Shown piece after piece: positions 34,106-42,963 of a stretch of 64,000 nt of DNA (position 1 is the stretch's first letter; the number at the start of each line of letters is the position of its first letter). The notes beneath the pieces are model-generated. The model searched no databases. It was not told the origin of the DNA and saw only the letters and a list, made by a program, of their open reading frames with translations. A program made the position numbers and the translations under genes. This DNA comes from Cyanobacteriota bacterium (lineage in GTDB: Bacteria; Cyanobacteriota; Vampirovibrionia; Vampirovibrionales; Vampirovibrionaceae). The DNA is taken from positions 1,000,197-1,064,196 of the forward strand of contig JAIEMW010000001.1 in the NCBI GenBank assembly GCA_019751815.1. The letters are read 5' to 3'.

Positions 34106-35938
34106 ATGCAATGGCTAAAAGATTACTTGATTGAATCACTCCTGTTTATCAGCTTTGGGGTGTTGTTTGCGTTCAATTTGAATGAGTTTAGTCTGTTTGA
34201 ACACCGAGAAGAGATCTATTATTTTCTCAACGCACAGGCGCTCAATGCTCACCACACTGCGGGTTCCAGTTTTTCTTTGATGCCGCCCATGCTCAGTTGG
34301 ATACTGTCCTGGATATTTTGGATATTTGGTTCTTCACTCGTCAGTGCCCACTCTTTTTCATGGCTGATCGCAATGCTCACTCTGATAATCACCTATTTTA
34401 TCTCTCAGCACTTATTTCAACAAAGAACCATTGCCCAGCTAAGCACTATTATTTTAGGCACCAGTCTGGGATTTTTTAAAACTGCACAGCTCACTCAAAC
34501 TGATGCTCTGTGTACTTTATGGATAGTGCTATTTTATGGAATATTTTTACTCTGGCAGGAAAATGCACACCGAATCAGAAGTTTCCAGGGGGAATCTCGG
34601 GCAACTGTCAGGCTTCTCGGCCTGATCACCGGAATCATCGGGCTCAGCAAGGGCTTTTTTAGCATCCTACCTCTCGTATTGTATCTACAACTTTCACGTG
34701 GTTCTCAGGGTTATACAGGGTCAAATTTGACCAAAGGACACGCAAAATTCTGGCTGGATTTTTGTCTTTCTCTGTTTGCAATCATGGTACTTCCTCTGGC
34801 CATATTCATTTCACCCGAATCGCTTTCTAAACTCATCTTTCCATTTGGCTGGGATGTTAGCCAATTTGCAATGAATTCAATAGATTTCGGGGTGATCAAA
34901 ACCGTACTATTTGCCGGGGTTCCTTGGTGGTTATTCTTTCTAGCCGGCGCACTCTCCTGCTGGATGCAACGTGCACCCCATATCAAAAACCCGCGTGATG
35001 AAGCACAACGTCGTCGTCTCTTAAAATTTTGTCTCTGGTTACTTCTTTGGCATGGGTTATTTCCCTTTGCCTTTCTCCCCTTCTTTTCAATATTTACTGC
35101 CCATTATCTCTACGCGATGAGCAAAGAGCCCAAAGGCTCAGGGCTATTTCGAATCGCGGTGGAAAGCACCGTTATTATTTTAATGAGTTGTGCGCTGGTC
35201 TTTGTTGTCGAGATCTTTCAAGTACTACCAGATGGCTATCCTGGTTCGCTTTGGAACCTACCAGGCAACGCAACACTTTCAGAAATTCATCTCGGTGATC
35301 ACTTAATCACTCTCCCCTTTACGATTCCTATCTGGAAATTATGGTTGACCCCACTCCCCGCAATCTTACTTCTGGGGGGGATTTTAACCTACCTCATGTT
35401 GATTCGACACCGAACCCAGTTTATAGCAGAAACACTGGCCATTAGCATGATGTTTGCACTACTCTGCTATAACACGATCACAGCACCTGTTTTAAGACGC
35501 TCTGTTTGTATTGATTTTTATAAGACCATTACACAGGTTGAAAAACAATATCCCAATCAACTAGCATCCACAGCGATTTACGGCAGCGATCTTCGCTCAG
35601 CCAATCAGCGTCTCAAGCTTAAGTTTTTACTTCAATCTAATCCACAAAATATGACTAACCCACACAATCTAGAGAATAAGGCAGCCTTATTTTCACGGTT
35701 TCTCACCTGGCAGCGTCATCCTGCACTCAATCAAATTAACCTGATTCTGCTGGATGAAAAAGCGTATTTTCAATTACCCGCAGACTGGAGACACCATCTC
35801 AGAGTGGTTGAAAGCCATTGGGTGTGGGAACTACTCCCCCTGGAATTGTTTCTTCCCAAAATCATAAAAGATCGGACCAGATTAGAAGCGGATAGCGTCG
35901 ATCACAGACAGTATTTAATTTTATTTCAATTGATATAA
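34106..35938 (+). CDS. Polytopic glycosyltransferase-39-like membrane protein (PMT/ArnT family)
   Basis: A 610-residue inner-membrane protein with about 11-12 hydrophobic segments in the first 460 residues and a soluble, periplasmic C-terminal part of about 150 residues. The first periplasmic loop has FEHREEIYYFLNAQAL followed by LMPPMLSWILSW, which resembles the acidic residue and [KM]PP pattern of the lipid-linked sugar transferases of the dolichyl-phosphate-mannose transferase/ArnT family. Such enzymes move sugars from polyprenyl-phosphate carriers to lipid A, cell-wall polymers or proteins. The substrate is unknown. The 3' end overlaps the convergent small membrane protein gene by 13 bases. 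A second, differing member of the family is encoded at 57.3-59.0 kb. Confidence 0.75.
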   Translation: MQWLKDYLIESLLFISFGVLFAFNLNEFSLFEHREEIYYFLNAQALNAHHTAGSSFSLMPPMLSWILSWIFWIFGSSLVSAHSFSWLIAMLTLIITYFISQHLFQQRTIAQLSTIILGTSLGFFKTAQLTQTDALCTLWIVLFYGIFLLWQENAHRIRSFQGESRATVRLLGLITGIIGLSKGFFSILPLVLYLQLSRGSQGYTGSNLTKGHAKFWLDFCLSLFAIMVLPLAIFISPESLSKLIFPFGWDVSQFAMNSIDFGVIKTVLFAGVPWWLFFLAGALSCWMQRAPHIKNPRDEAQRRRLLKFCLWLLLWHGLFPFAFLPFFSIFTAHYLYAMSKEPKGSGLFRIAVESTVIILMSCALVFVVEIFQVLPDGYPGSLWNLPGNATLSEIHLGDHLITLPFTIPIWKLWLTPLPAILLLGGILTYLMLIRHRTQFIAETLAISMMFALLCYNTITAPVLRRSVCIDFYKTITQVEKQYPNQLASTAIYGSDLRSANQRLKLKFLLQSNPQNMTNPHNLENKAALFSRFLTWQRHPALNQINLILLDEKAYFQLPADWRHHLRVVESHWVWELLPLELFLPKIIKDRTRLEADSVDHRQYLILFQLI

Positions 35939-36291
35939 AGACTGGTCACAAAATTAATCATCCGCCCGATTAAAAAAGCAGTGGCTAATTGGCGGTGCCA
36001 TAACAAGCGATTTGTTTTACCTTTGACTATTTGAACACCCGAGATAATTAAGGCAAGATACAATAACACCACAATGAGTGAGGTTGCGACATGAAATGCA
36101 AGCAGAGCAGAAGGAAGCCCTGAAATAACTTGCTCAACAGCTTTTCGACTAAATTCTATATACAAAACCAGACTCATATCGCAAACAAATGCCAGGAGCA
36201 TCACAGGGATATGAATTTTTCGGTTTTTCCGAAAAAGGATACCCACTGCGATTATGAGCAGCACAGCAAAGGAAAGTGGAATTAAGTTCAT
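35926..36291 (-). CDS. Small four-helix membrane protein, DUF420-like
   Basis: A 121-residue protein from ATG 36291 with four membrane segments. An in-frame TTG at 36330 is less likely; a weak AGGG precedes the ATG. Histidines sit at positions typical of small haem- or copper-related membrane proteins of the DUF420/cytochrome-b561-like kind: RKIHIPVMLLAFV, LLAFHVATSLIV and LLWHRQLATAF. The family assignment is from pattern memory only. The role might be in respiration or assembly of a haem enzyme, but no such genes are nearby. Its 3' end overlaps the convergent GT39-like gene by 13 bases. Confidence 0.65.
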   Translation of the reverse strand: MNLIPLSFAVLLIIAVGILFRKNRKIHIPVMLLAFVCDMSLVLYIEFSRKAVEQVISGLPSALLAFHVATSLIVVLLYLALIISGVQIVKGKTNRLLWHRQLATAFLIGRMINFVTSLYIN

Positions 36292-36532
36292 GAATGATTT
36301 CGCCCTATAGCATTTCACTCTATATTTCAACAGCTCTTATTATAGCGAGATTTAATACGGGTGACAATTTACCCAGGGATGTGTCTAAAAGCAGCAATCT
36401 AGTTCTAATTTACTATTGAATTCACCCGAAAAATCACTCATAACTAAAAATGAGTTTAAATTGGCAATACTACTGATAGCGTTCGCTGTCAAGCACGGCT
36501 GGATTTATGCTGATCGAGATAGGACATAATCT

Positions 36533-37102
36533 ATGAATTACAATACCCTAGAAATTGATGCCTTTAAAGAAATTGGCAATATTGGCAGTGGAAACGCTGC
36601 AACATCCCTATCAACATTACTAGACACGATGGTCGATCTGGAAATTACCGAAATCAATGTGGTTTCCATTCAGGATTGCCAATCGATGGTCACCACTGAA
36701 GGACAAGGATTTTCTGTCATTCACGAGCTGCACGGGGATCTCAACGGTATCTTCTGGTTTGTGATGAGAGAGGAGGATAAACAATTTCTGGCAGAATGTA
36801 TCGCCGGAGATCTCAATATAGCCACAGAATTGGTCCTCGAAGAGGTCACCAACATCCTGGGAGGTAATTATCTCAAAGCGTTGTGCGACATGTTGTCTCT
36901 AAAGATCGATCTGAACCCACCCATACTGAGCGAAATTACCTCCTATCTCGGATCATATGAAAACCGAATCAACCAAGAACAAATTTTATACATCAAAAAT
37001 AAACTGACCATTAATCAGCAGAGCGTTTACTGTTGTATCAATTTAATTTTAGAACCTGATTCGTTTCAATTCACCTTGCAAAAACTGGGTGTCTCTCACT
37101 AA
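36533..37102 (+). CDS. cheC: CheC-family CheY-P phosphatase
   Basis: A 189-residue chemotaxis protein. CheC proteins hydrolyse the aspartyl phosphate of CheY through two pseudo-symmetrical E-x-x-N motifs; both are present: E13 and N16 in FKEIGNIGSGNAATSLS, and E104 and N107 in LEEVTNILGGNYLKAL. Two active sites is the arrangement of CheC/CheX/FliY. The C-terminal FliN-like surface seen in FliY is missing, so it is a stand-alone CheC. It is followed 46 bases later by a cheY-like gene, its obvious substrate; CheD, the usual CheC partner, is not in the window. No flagellar or CheA/CheW gene is visible either, so the module may serve twitching (type IV pili) or another output. Confidence 0.92.
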   Translation: MNYNTLEIDAFKEIGNIGSGNAATSLSTLLDTMVDLEITEINVVSIQDCQSMVTTEGQGFSVIHELHGDLNGIFWFVMREEDKQFLAECIAGDLNIATELVLEEVTNILGGNYLKALCDMLSLKIDLNPPILSEITSYLGSYENRINQEQILYIKNKLTINQQSVYCCINLILEPDSFQFTLQKLGVSH

Positions 37103-37148
37103 AGCAATCACTCTTGTACCTATCAATTAGCGGCGAAAGGAAAAACCG

Positions 37149-37514
37149 ATGTCCAGAAGGATTTTAATCGTTGATGATGCCACATTTATCCGCAGTTTAC
37201 TGAAAGATATCCTACTAAAAAATAATTTTGAGATTGCTGGAGAAGCAGTCAACGGGCAAGAAGCCGTTACCCTTTATCAACAACTCCAGCCGGATTTGGT
37301 CACGATGGATATCACCATGCCAGAAAAAAGTGGACTGGAAGCTCTCAAAGAAATTATTCAAACCTCACCGAATGCGAAAATTATTATGTGTAGTGCCATG
37401 GGACAACAAGCAATGGTATTGGAAGCGATTAAGTCCGGGGCCAAAGACTTTATTGTGAAACCTTTTCAGCCGGACCGTGTGGTAGAGGCACTTGAAAAAG
37501 TCCTGAGTCACTAA
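37149..37514 (+). CDS. cheY: CheY-like single-domain response regulator
   Basis: A 121-residue receiver domain with no output domain, as in CheY. All catalytic positions are intact: D9-D10 in ILIVDDATFIR, phosphoacceptor D54 in LVTMDITMPEKSG, S82 in MCSAMGQ (the T/S switch) and K104 in FIVKPFQP. The sequence closely resembles CheY of Gram-positive and CheC-containing systems. A purine-rich GGCGAAAGGAAAAACC precedes the ATG. It follows cheC and ends at a terminator, so cheC-cheY form one unit. Confidence 0.95.
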   Translation: MSRRILIVDDATFIRSLLKDILLKNNFEIAGEAVNGQEAVTLYQQLQPDLVTMDITMPEKSGLEALKEIIQTSPNAKIIMCSAMGQQAMVLEAIKSGAKDFIVKPFQPDRVVEALEKVLSH

Positions 37515-37531
37515 GACTAAAACGTAATTTT

Positions 37532-37573
37532 AAAAAAAGCCTTTCGAAGTAATAATAATCGAAAGGCTTTTTT
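37532..37573. terminator. Bidirectional rho-independent terminator between cheY and the pseudo-receiver gene
   Basis: A perfect stem (AAAAAGCCTTTCGA with TCGAAAGGCTTTTT) around an 11-base loop is bordered by an A-tract and a T-tract, so it can stop transcription from both sides of this convergent pair. Confidence 0.9.
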
Positions 37574-37588
37574 ATTAAGGCCTATTTA

Positions 37589-38212
37589 TTACGAGTGAGT
37601 CATCTCATCCATATAATGCATCATCTTTTTAAGCCAATCACCTTCGCGAATGAGAAACAAATTGGCTCCTCGGGCTGAGGCTTCCATTTCCAGCTTTTTC
37701 TCGTTACTCACTGCATTGGATAGAACAATGATGTTCATTGATAAATTACTCATAATGGCTGCTTTTTTGATTTCATCGAGCACATCGAATCCTTCACGGT
37801 CCGTGGGCATAAAGAGATCAATCACTGCAAAGGCATAATCCTTATTTTTAAATTCTTCCATCGCCTCATCCAGAGATTTGACGATCATGATGGTAAAGCC
37901 CATTTTGGCCAACGCCAGTTTGAGTTGGTGATTGATAATGCCAAGGGAACCAATGACCAAAATAGAGCGCGATGCGGAATAACTGCCTAGATTCTGGCTG
38001 TTTGAAACAGTGAAACTCGGTGGGCTGGTATTCAGCATACCTTGAAATTTCAACACAATTTTTTGAAGATCTTGGGTCGTGATATGCGACGACGTTAAAT
38101 GGACGTTACTCAGGGAGAGTAGCTGATTCATAAACTCTGAGAATTCAGGATCGTCGATCTGAAACTCATAGGTATGACTTTGTCTGGTAGATATTTTCTG
38201 AGGAACACCCAT
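37589..38212 (-). CDS. Pseudo-receiver protein with N-terminal extension
   Basis: A 207-residue protein from ATG 38212 (AAAGGT 8 bases upstream; GTG 38239 is an alternative). Residues 1-80 are unassigned and partly helical (EFSEFMNQLLSL). Residues 83-205 form a receiver fold: SILVIGSLGIINHQLKLALAK, FAVIDLFMPTDREGFDVL and IIVLSNAVSNEKK. The phosphoacceptor-like D132 and a switch serine (S165) remain, but the acidic metal-binding pair is replaced by Gly-Ser (G88-S89) and the conserved lysine of FLxKP is lost (FLIREGD). It probably cannot be phosphorylated normally and may act as a constitutive or ligand-type partner in the neighbouring CheC/CheY/HPt module. It is divergent from the HPt-containing gene, 144 bases apart. 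Confidence 0.8.
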   Translation of the reverse strand: MGVPQKISTRQSHTYEFQIDDPEFSEFMNQLLSLSNVHLTSSHITTQDLQKIVLKFQGMLNTSPPSFTVSNSQNLGSYSASRSILVIGSLGIINHQLKLALAKMGFTIMIVKSLDEAMEEFKNKDYAFAVIDLFMPTDREGFDVLDEIKKAAIMSNLSMNIIVLSNAVSNEKKLEMEASARGANLFLIREGDWLKKMMHYMDEMTHS

Positions 38213-38356
38213 AAACAGAGACCTTTCTTTTATTACCACCTTAACCCTTATTAACAGTGGCTTCGATAGTCCTTTGGAATCAGTCTTATGAAACGGGCGG
38301 CTTACTAAAATTTAGAGATTGTTTGCGATACCCCTTTAGGCAATGCCTTTAGAAAC

Positions 38357-39940
38357 GTGGTACTTAAAAAATTGCGAGAAAATCTGCAAGAAAGTCTGAT
38401 GATGAAGTTACCCTCTTTTGAAATGTTGCCACTATTGTTGCAAGCCAGTCATAGAGTACTCACCGATCTCAACAGTGTCACCGGACTCTGTGAGTTGCTT
38501 TCTCAAAATCATTGTCCTCAAGATCAACAAGAATACCTGCTCACTGTCACCAATACCATTGAGCGCATTACGATGTTGGTCAAGGAGATTGTCTCCTCTT
38601 CAGATCTACAAGGTTGTGAGGAGATTTATGAATCTTTTCGCTTAATGCCACTCGTGATGAACTGCCTTGATAATACGGCCTTTGCCCGTGAGTATCATGA
38701 GGTGCAGTTACTCATCCAAACACCGTTCTCTGAAACCTTAGAATTAGAAGGCCCGCAACTGGCCGTTCATCATTGCTTACTCAAGTGTCTTCAAGTGTTG
38801 GTACCGATGAGTGCAGGAAAGAAACTCGTATTTAATATTGCAGTGGATATGAAACCGTTTTCTCTTTCTCCCCAAAAGACACGTCTTCAAATCACGATGG
38901 CGCTTGAAGCGGTGGAAATCACTCAGCTGCGTCAAGCCTTTTATCAAAGTGATGATCTGGATGTTTTCCTTTTTCATCAACAACTCAAACGCGCCGGATT
39001 GACACTGAAAATACAAAGCAATCACAAAAGGAACAACACCGCAGCTAGTACCATCACACTCACAGGAGAGTATCTTCAAAGCGATCCGGGCAAACAACAC
39101 GTACCGTCCACTGTCAATCAGATTCAGCATATCTTACTGGTCGACGATCATGCTCTCAACAACCATATATTATCGAAATTATTAACCAGTGTCGGGTATA
39201 TGGTTTACATCGCATCCAGCGGGCAAGAGGCCTTGACCTTATGGCAAAAAAATCAAATCGATCTCATTTTAATGGACTTGCACATGCCTGAAATGGATGG
39301 TTTTGAGACTGTTTCAGCTATTCGCGAAATAGAAAGACAGACAGATTCACATGTTCCTATTCTTGCGCTGACAGCAGCGTATCACTACCGTTATCAAGCT
39401 CACTGTTTGGCGTCTGGCTTTGATGCGTTTCTCACCAAACCGATCAAACTAAAGCAATTGCTCTTATTGATTGACCATTTAAATACAGCATCCAAAAATA
39501 GCGTCTCAGAAAAAAATCTTGGGTCACCACAACACCATTTAGACTGGTATTCTTTAGAGCAGGATTTGAGTGCAACAGATCCTGATCTTCAAATAGATTT
39601 GCTTCAAGAAATCCTGACACTCTATCTATTCGATACCAAGGAGATTCTCGATCAACTCGAATATTCACTCGCCAGTAATATACTGGAGACTGCCCTGTCA
39701 TTATGTCATGGACTCAGAGGGACCAGTCTAAATATTCATGCACAGCAAATGGCTGAAACGTGTCACCTCCTGGAGAAAATACTCCAAGAAAAAGATCCGC
39801 AAAACTCACCACCTGAAAGCGACACCAGGCAATTATTGATAGACGCCTTGTTTGGCCAGCTATGTAAAGCCTTTGAAGCACTCAGGACGGAAATTCATCA
39901 ACATTATCCTGAAATTTTGACAGTCCCTAGGGCGGGGTAA
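38357..39940 (+). CDS. Degenerate histidine-kinase-like, receiver and HPt hybrid protein
   Basis: A 527-residue cytosolic signalling protein without membrane segments. Residues 28-85 resemble a dimerisation domain (QASHRVLTDLNSVTGLCELL): H32 sits where the phosphoacceptor belongs, but the catalytic acidic residue after it is Arg and the RTP of HExxRTPLN is changed. The region to about 240 has the size of an ATPase domain but lacks N-, D- and G-box motifs. An intact receiver follows (D263-D264, D307 in LILMDLHMP, T339, K361), then an HPt domain around H451 (LCHGLRGTSLNI). It likely relays phosphate between receiver and HPt rather than making it from ATP. GTG 38357 is used; ATG 38399 is an alternative. 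Confidence 0.82.
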   Translation: MVLKKLRENLQESLMMKLPSFEMLPLLLQASHRVLTDLNSVTGLCELLSQNHCPQDQQEYLLTVTNTIERITMLVKEIVSSSDLQGCEEIYESFRLMPLVMNCLDNTAFAREYHEVQLLIQTPFSETLELEGPQLAVHHCLLKCLQVLVPMSAGKKLVFNIAVDMKPFSLSPQKTRLQITMALEAVEITQLRQAFYQSDDLDVFLFHQQLKRAGLTLKIQSNHKRNNTAASTITLTGEYLQSDPGKQHVPSTVNQIQHILLVDDHALNNHILSKLLTSVGYMVYIASSGQEALTLWQKNQIDLILMDLHMPEMDGFETVSAIREIERQTDSHVPILALTAAYHYRYQAHCLASGFDAFLTKPIKLKQLLLLIDHLNTASKNSVSEKNLGSPQHHLDWYSLEQDLSATDPDLQIDLLQEILTLYLFDTKEILDQLEYSLASNILETALSLCHGLRGTSLNIHAQQMAETCHLLEKILQEKDPQNSPPESDTRQLLIDALFGQLCKAFEALRTEIHQHYPEILTVPRAG

Positions 39941-39952
39941 TTGATAGGGCCA

Positions 39953-40435
39953 TTATTGAGAAGGGGGAAGGTGTTTGAGAAATTCTGATCGCGACGCTGG
40001 CGGGAGTTTCCCGTTGCGCACCGGCAAAATAATGGCATCTAGTGCAGTGGCCTTGGGTAGGGCAAACATGCGGGAACCTGCTGAATTCACACAGGCCGTA
40101 TCCTCTGTTAACGCTTCCATTAAGCCATTTTTGTAAATTTTAAGTTGGGTCCCAATGCGGCAATTCAACCCACCTGTTGCGGCCAAATAGTTACGACAGT
40201 CCAGATACCAACGGTACCAGTCAACATCTTGCTCTGCGGCAACAGCCGACTCAAACGTAGACACCCCACCCTGAAGTATTTTAGGCAAACTTTGTGGGGT
40301 TATGTTATCGGGTTGAGATTTCGGTGCCAATAAGGCGGGGTCATCTTGCAACACTTGAGAATAAACTGGCAGAAAAGCCGTCACCAAGCCGGCCAAAATT
40401 AGCACTTTCTGGGTTCTGTGTGTTAGAAACAACAT
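39953..40435 (-). CDS. Secreted protein of unknown function, weakly TonB-C-like
   Basis: A 160-residue protein with a signal peptide or anchor (VLILAGLVTAFLPVYSQVL). Mature cysteines in DCRNYL, GLNCRIG and DTACVNS may form disulfides. The layout DWYRWYL, then TQLKIYKNGLMEALTED, then ALDAIILPVRNGKLPPAS recalls the C-terminal domain of TonB-like proteins (a W-x-P region, a K-x-x-x-[DN]-G strand and a final alanine-rich helix with LPP), but this resemblance is weak and unproven. It ends 12 bases from the end of the convergent HPt gene. I would treat the function as unknown. Confidence 0.55.
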   Translation of the reverse strand: MLFLTHRTQKVLILAGLVTAFLPVYSQVLQDDPALLAPKSQPDNITPQSLPKILQGGVSTFESAVAAEQDVDWYRWYLDCRNYLAATGGLNCRIGTQLKIYKNGLMEALTEDTACVNSAGSRMFALPKATALDAIILPVRNGKLPPASRSEFLKHLPPSQ

Positions 40436-40600
40436 AAACAGCTCAATCCTTCATTGTCAAAAAGAATCATTAGATGGGAGCAACTATAGAGGACCCATGT
40501 CTGATCAAAATGTTCCCTTTGTAGTATACTAGAGCCTGATTTTTATGCCCTAATTTTTGGTTTTTTGTATTTGCCTTGGGGGGAGTGACCAAATCATCTT

Positions 40601-41701
40601 ATGCTGAGCCGAATGACACCCTTGTCCCTGGTGCCCTTTTCGGGGCAGGCCCCTGCTCGAAAAGGCGAAAAACCAGAAGAGAACTGGTTTCACGGGAAAG
40701 ACGGTTCGCGAGCTGAACGACTGGCAACGAAGCTGGGTCTTGCGCTGCCACACTCCGAGCGACCTGTTCAAGCAAATCCATTAGCACCGCGGTCTCCGTT
40801 TCTTCCCGGGCTGAACCGCTTTGCCGTCATTGGTGATTCTGGGAGTTGCAATCCCACGCAAGCAGCAATTGCGATGCAAATGAAGAAGACATTTGACAGA
40901 GCCCCCTTCCAAACCGTTTTGGCCCTGGGCGATAACGTTTACGAGAATGGAGAGCCTGCGCATTTCTATCAGGCAGTTTATCAGGCCTATCAAGCATTGT
41001 TTGAGTCCGGTGTCCGCTTTCTCCCCGTAATGGGAAATCACGACGTTCGCAAACGCCACTTATCCTATCTTGGCGAGAAACAGCTTCGATACTTCGACGT
41101 GCCGCGTTACTACCGCTTTCAACTTGCCAGCGACCCGCGCGGCAAAAATGCTGTGGACTTTTTTGCCATCGATACCACGGTGATGCTCCCAGGCTACGAT
41201 AAATGCTACGAGAGCAAAGAAGAAACCAAACTGGCCAGAGCCATTGCCAAAGAACAAATAGAGTGGCTAGAGCGTCAACTCAGCCAGAGCAAGGCTGCCT
41301 TCAAAGTCGTCTACGGTCACTATCCGATGTACAGCAGTGGGCCCCATGCCCAAAAAGAAGGCGAAATCCTGGCCAAACTGCAGAGAAAACTCGAGCCCTT
41401 GCTGATAAAACACGGTGTGGATTTATACATGGCCGGGCATGAACACCTGTACGAGCGGAGTGAACCCATCCACGGGGTCACCCATGTTGTCAGCGGAGCG
41501 GCCGGAAAACTGGACAAAGCCGATTTTTCCACTCCCGCCAAAAGCTTTACCCGAGCGGTTGGTGCTGCCGCCAATCACTTTATGCTATTTGAAATTAAGC
41601 CTCAAGGACTTGCCTTTCAGGTGATTACTTCCGACGGCAGTGTGATTGACAGCGGACTGCTCACCAAAAAAGCAGCGCCAAAAACCCTGGCTTACGCTTA
41701 A
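40601..41701 (+). CDS. Calcineurin-like metallophosphoesterase (purple acid phosphatase-like)
   Basis: A 366-residue di-metal phosphoesterase. All five motifs are present: FAVIGDSGSC (D79), ALGDNVYENG, VMGNHDVRKRH, VYGHYPMYSSG and MAGHEHLYERS, the last giving the metal histidines. The order and the H-E-H form are those of the purple-acid-phosphatase side of the calcineurin superfamily. No clear signal peptide is seen in the chosen frame, whose first 70 residues (LVPFSGQAPARKGEKPEE) are hydrophilic and atypical. The start is uncertain: ATG 40601 has only a distant GGGGGAG (17 bases), and ATG 40613 is an alternative. The substrate is unknown. The 3' end lies 4 bases from the convergent methyltransferase gene. 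Confidence 0.88.
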   Translation: MLSRMTPLSLVPFSGQAPARKGEKPEENWFHGKDGSRAERLATKLGLALPHSERPVQANPLAPRSPFLPGLNRFAVIGDSGSCNPTQAAIAMQMKKTFDRAPFQTVLALGDNVYENGEPAHFYQAVYQAYQALFESGVRFLPVMGNHDVRKRHLSYLGEKQLRYFDVPRYYRFQLASDPRGKNAVDFFAIDTTVMLPGYDKCYESKEETKLARAIAKEQIEWLERQLSQSKAAFKVVYGHYPMYSSGPHAQKEGEILAKLQRKLEPLLIKHGVDLYMAGHEHLYERSEPIHGVTHVVSGAAGKLDKADFSTPAKSFTRAVGAAANHFMLFEIKPQGLAFQVITSDGSVIDSGLLTKKAAPKTLAYA

Positions 41702-41705
41702 AAAT

Positions 41706-42959
41706 TTATACTTGAAACACCAGATACCCCATACGGTAGAGGAGTTTCAGCCACTGGTGTACTTTCTCTTTAGAAACACCGGAAATTTCCACCACGGCGG
41801 CCACTGTATGACTGCCGTCGATCTCATTAAACACCTTGCTTTCTTCAATACTCATTGCAAGCGGGGGAAAGGGCACGCGCTGGATGGCAGGCATTTTTCC
41901 GGCGGCCCAATCGGGATGATGCACTCGGTTAATTCGGCGAATCGGCACTTGCTGCCAGAAGGCAGGGTCATTGGCATCCACGGTCACTTGGGTAGCATCC
42001 GTAAATGGAGAGTCCGCATGGCGGGCGTAAAAGGTATGCATTGCCAGCCGACCATGAAAAAGCTCCATGAGAGGCCATACTTCCGCCTCGTTGGGATGAT
42101 TGGCCAGGAGTTCCCGTAGGGGATGCCCCTCACTGATCTGCCCTTCGGGATAGTAATGGTAGGGGTCCACCCAGCCTCGAAAACGAAACCCAGTCGACTC
42201 CAGTAAATCAAGACAGCCTTTGACCGTATAGGCTTGATCCACCGGGTGCAGGAGCAAATCAACAAGCCCAGCGTCATACTGAAGGTCTTGAGCGGTTTTC
42301 AACATGGGAACAGCTAAATGCTCAGGAGACAATTCTTGAAGCACACTGCGCACAAAGGCCACATCCTGCGGGGTTTGCCCCACCCCAACGCGCCGAAAGA
42401 GATCTTGCAGCATATAGATGCCCGCTCTGCCGAATTGGCCGTAAAGCATCAGGGCAATCACCCCGTGAGGGCGCAACACGTGTTTCAGCGCGCGCAATCC
42501 TTCTTCTGGCTGAGCCAAATGGTGGATCACACCGCAAGATTCAATAAAATCGAACGTTTGCCCCAGTGAGGCGATTTCTTGAATGGGCATTTGATGCAGG
42601 GTGAGATTGGCAAGCCCGTGTTTGTCTTTGAGGAACTGTTCGTGCGCCAGACTCTGAGAACTGAGATCGATTCCAACCACCCGTGCCTTTGGGTGTTTAT
42701 AGGCATAGCGAGCTGCCGCATTGGCCCCGCACCCTGCCACCAGGATATCAATGGCCTCCTTGGCCTGATCTTGATACCAACCATCGGGCCAGTACATCCA
42801 ATGATTCTCATGAACCGCTGTACCATCCGTCTTCCCATCCGCACAGTAGGCTTCTAAATCCTGAATCGGCTCTGGGTAAATCCATTGTTCATACTGGGCC
42901 GCCACAATGTCGGTTGCATTGGGGACAGATGCATTGGAAATATCAGAACTCACACGCAA
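41706..42959 (-). CDS. Class I SAM-dependent methyltransferase with C-terminal helical domain
   Basis: A 417-residue protein. The Rossmann core at about residues 65-200 binds S-adenosylmethionine: motif I IDILVAGCGANAAARYA, acidic residue of motif II in VVGIDLSSQSL, FDFIESCGVIHHL and LRPHGVIALMLYG. The middle part (200-340) is a helical regulatory or substrate domain (YTVKGCLDLLESTGFRFRGWVDPYHYYP). The C-terminal 50 residues (FNEIDGSHTVAAVV, then EKVHQWLKLLYRMGYLVF) look like a small winged-helix-like or PqqD-like unit. The substrate cannot be told. It is 4 bases downstream of folP on the same strand and therefore probably cotranscribed, though no functional link is evident. Confidence 0.85.
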   Translation of the reverse strand: MRVSSDISNASVPNATDIVAAQYEQWIYPEPIQDLEAYCADGKTDGTAVHENHWMYWPDGWYQDQAKEAIDILVAGCGANAAARYAYKHPKARVVGIDLSSQSLAHEQFLKDKHGLANLTLHQMPIQEIASLGQTFDFIESCGVIHHLAQPEEGLRALKHVLRPHGVIALMLYGQFGRAGIYMLQDLFRRVGVGQTPQDVAFVRSVLQELSPEHLAVPMLKTAQDLQYDAGLVDLLLHPVDQAYTVKGCLDLLESTGFRFRGWVDPYHYYPEGQISEGHPLRELLANHPNEAEVWPLMELFHGRLAMHTFYARHADSPFTDATQVTVDANDPAFWQQVPIRRINRVHHPDWAAGKMPAIQRVPFPPLAMSIEESKVFNEIDGSHTVAAVVEISGVSKEKVHQWLKLLYRMGYLVFQV

Positions 42960-42963
42960 GGCC

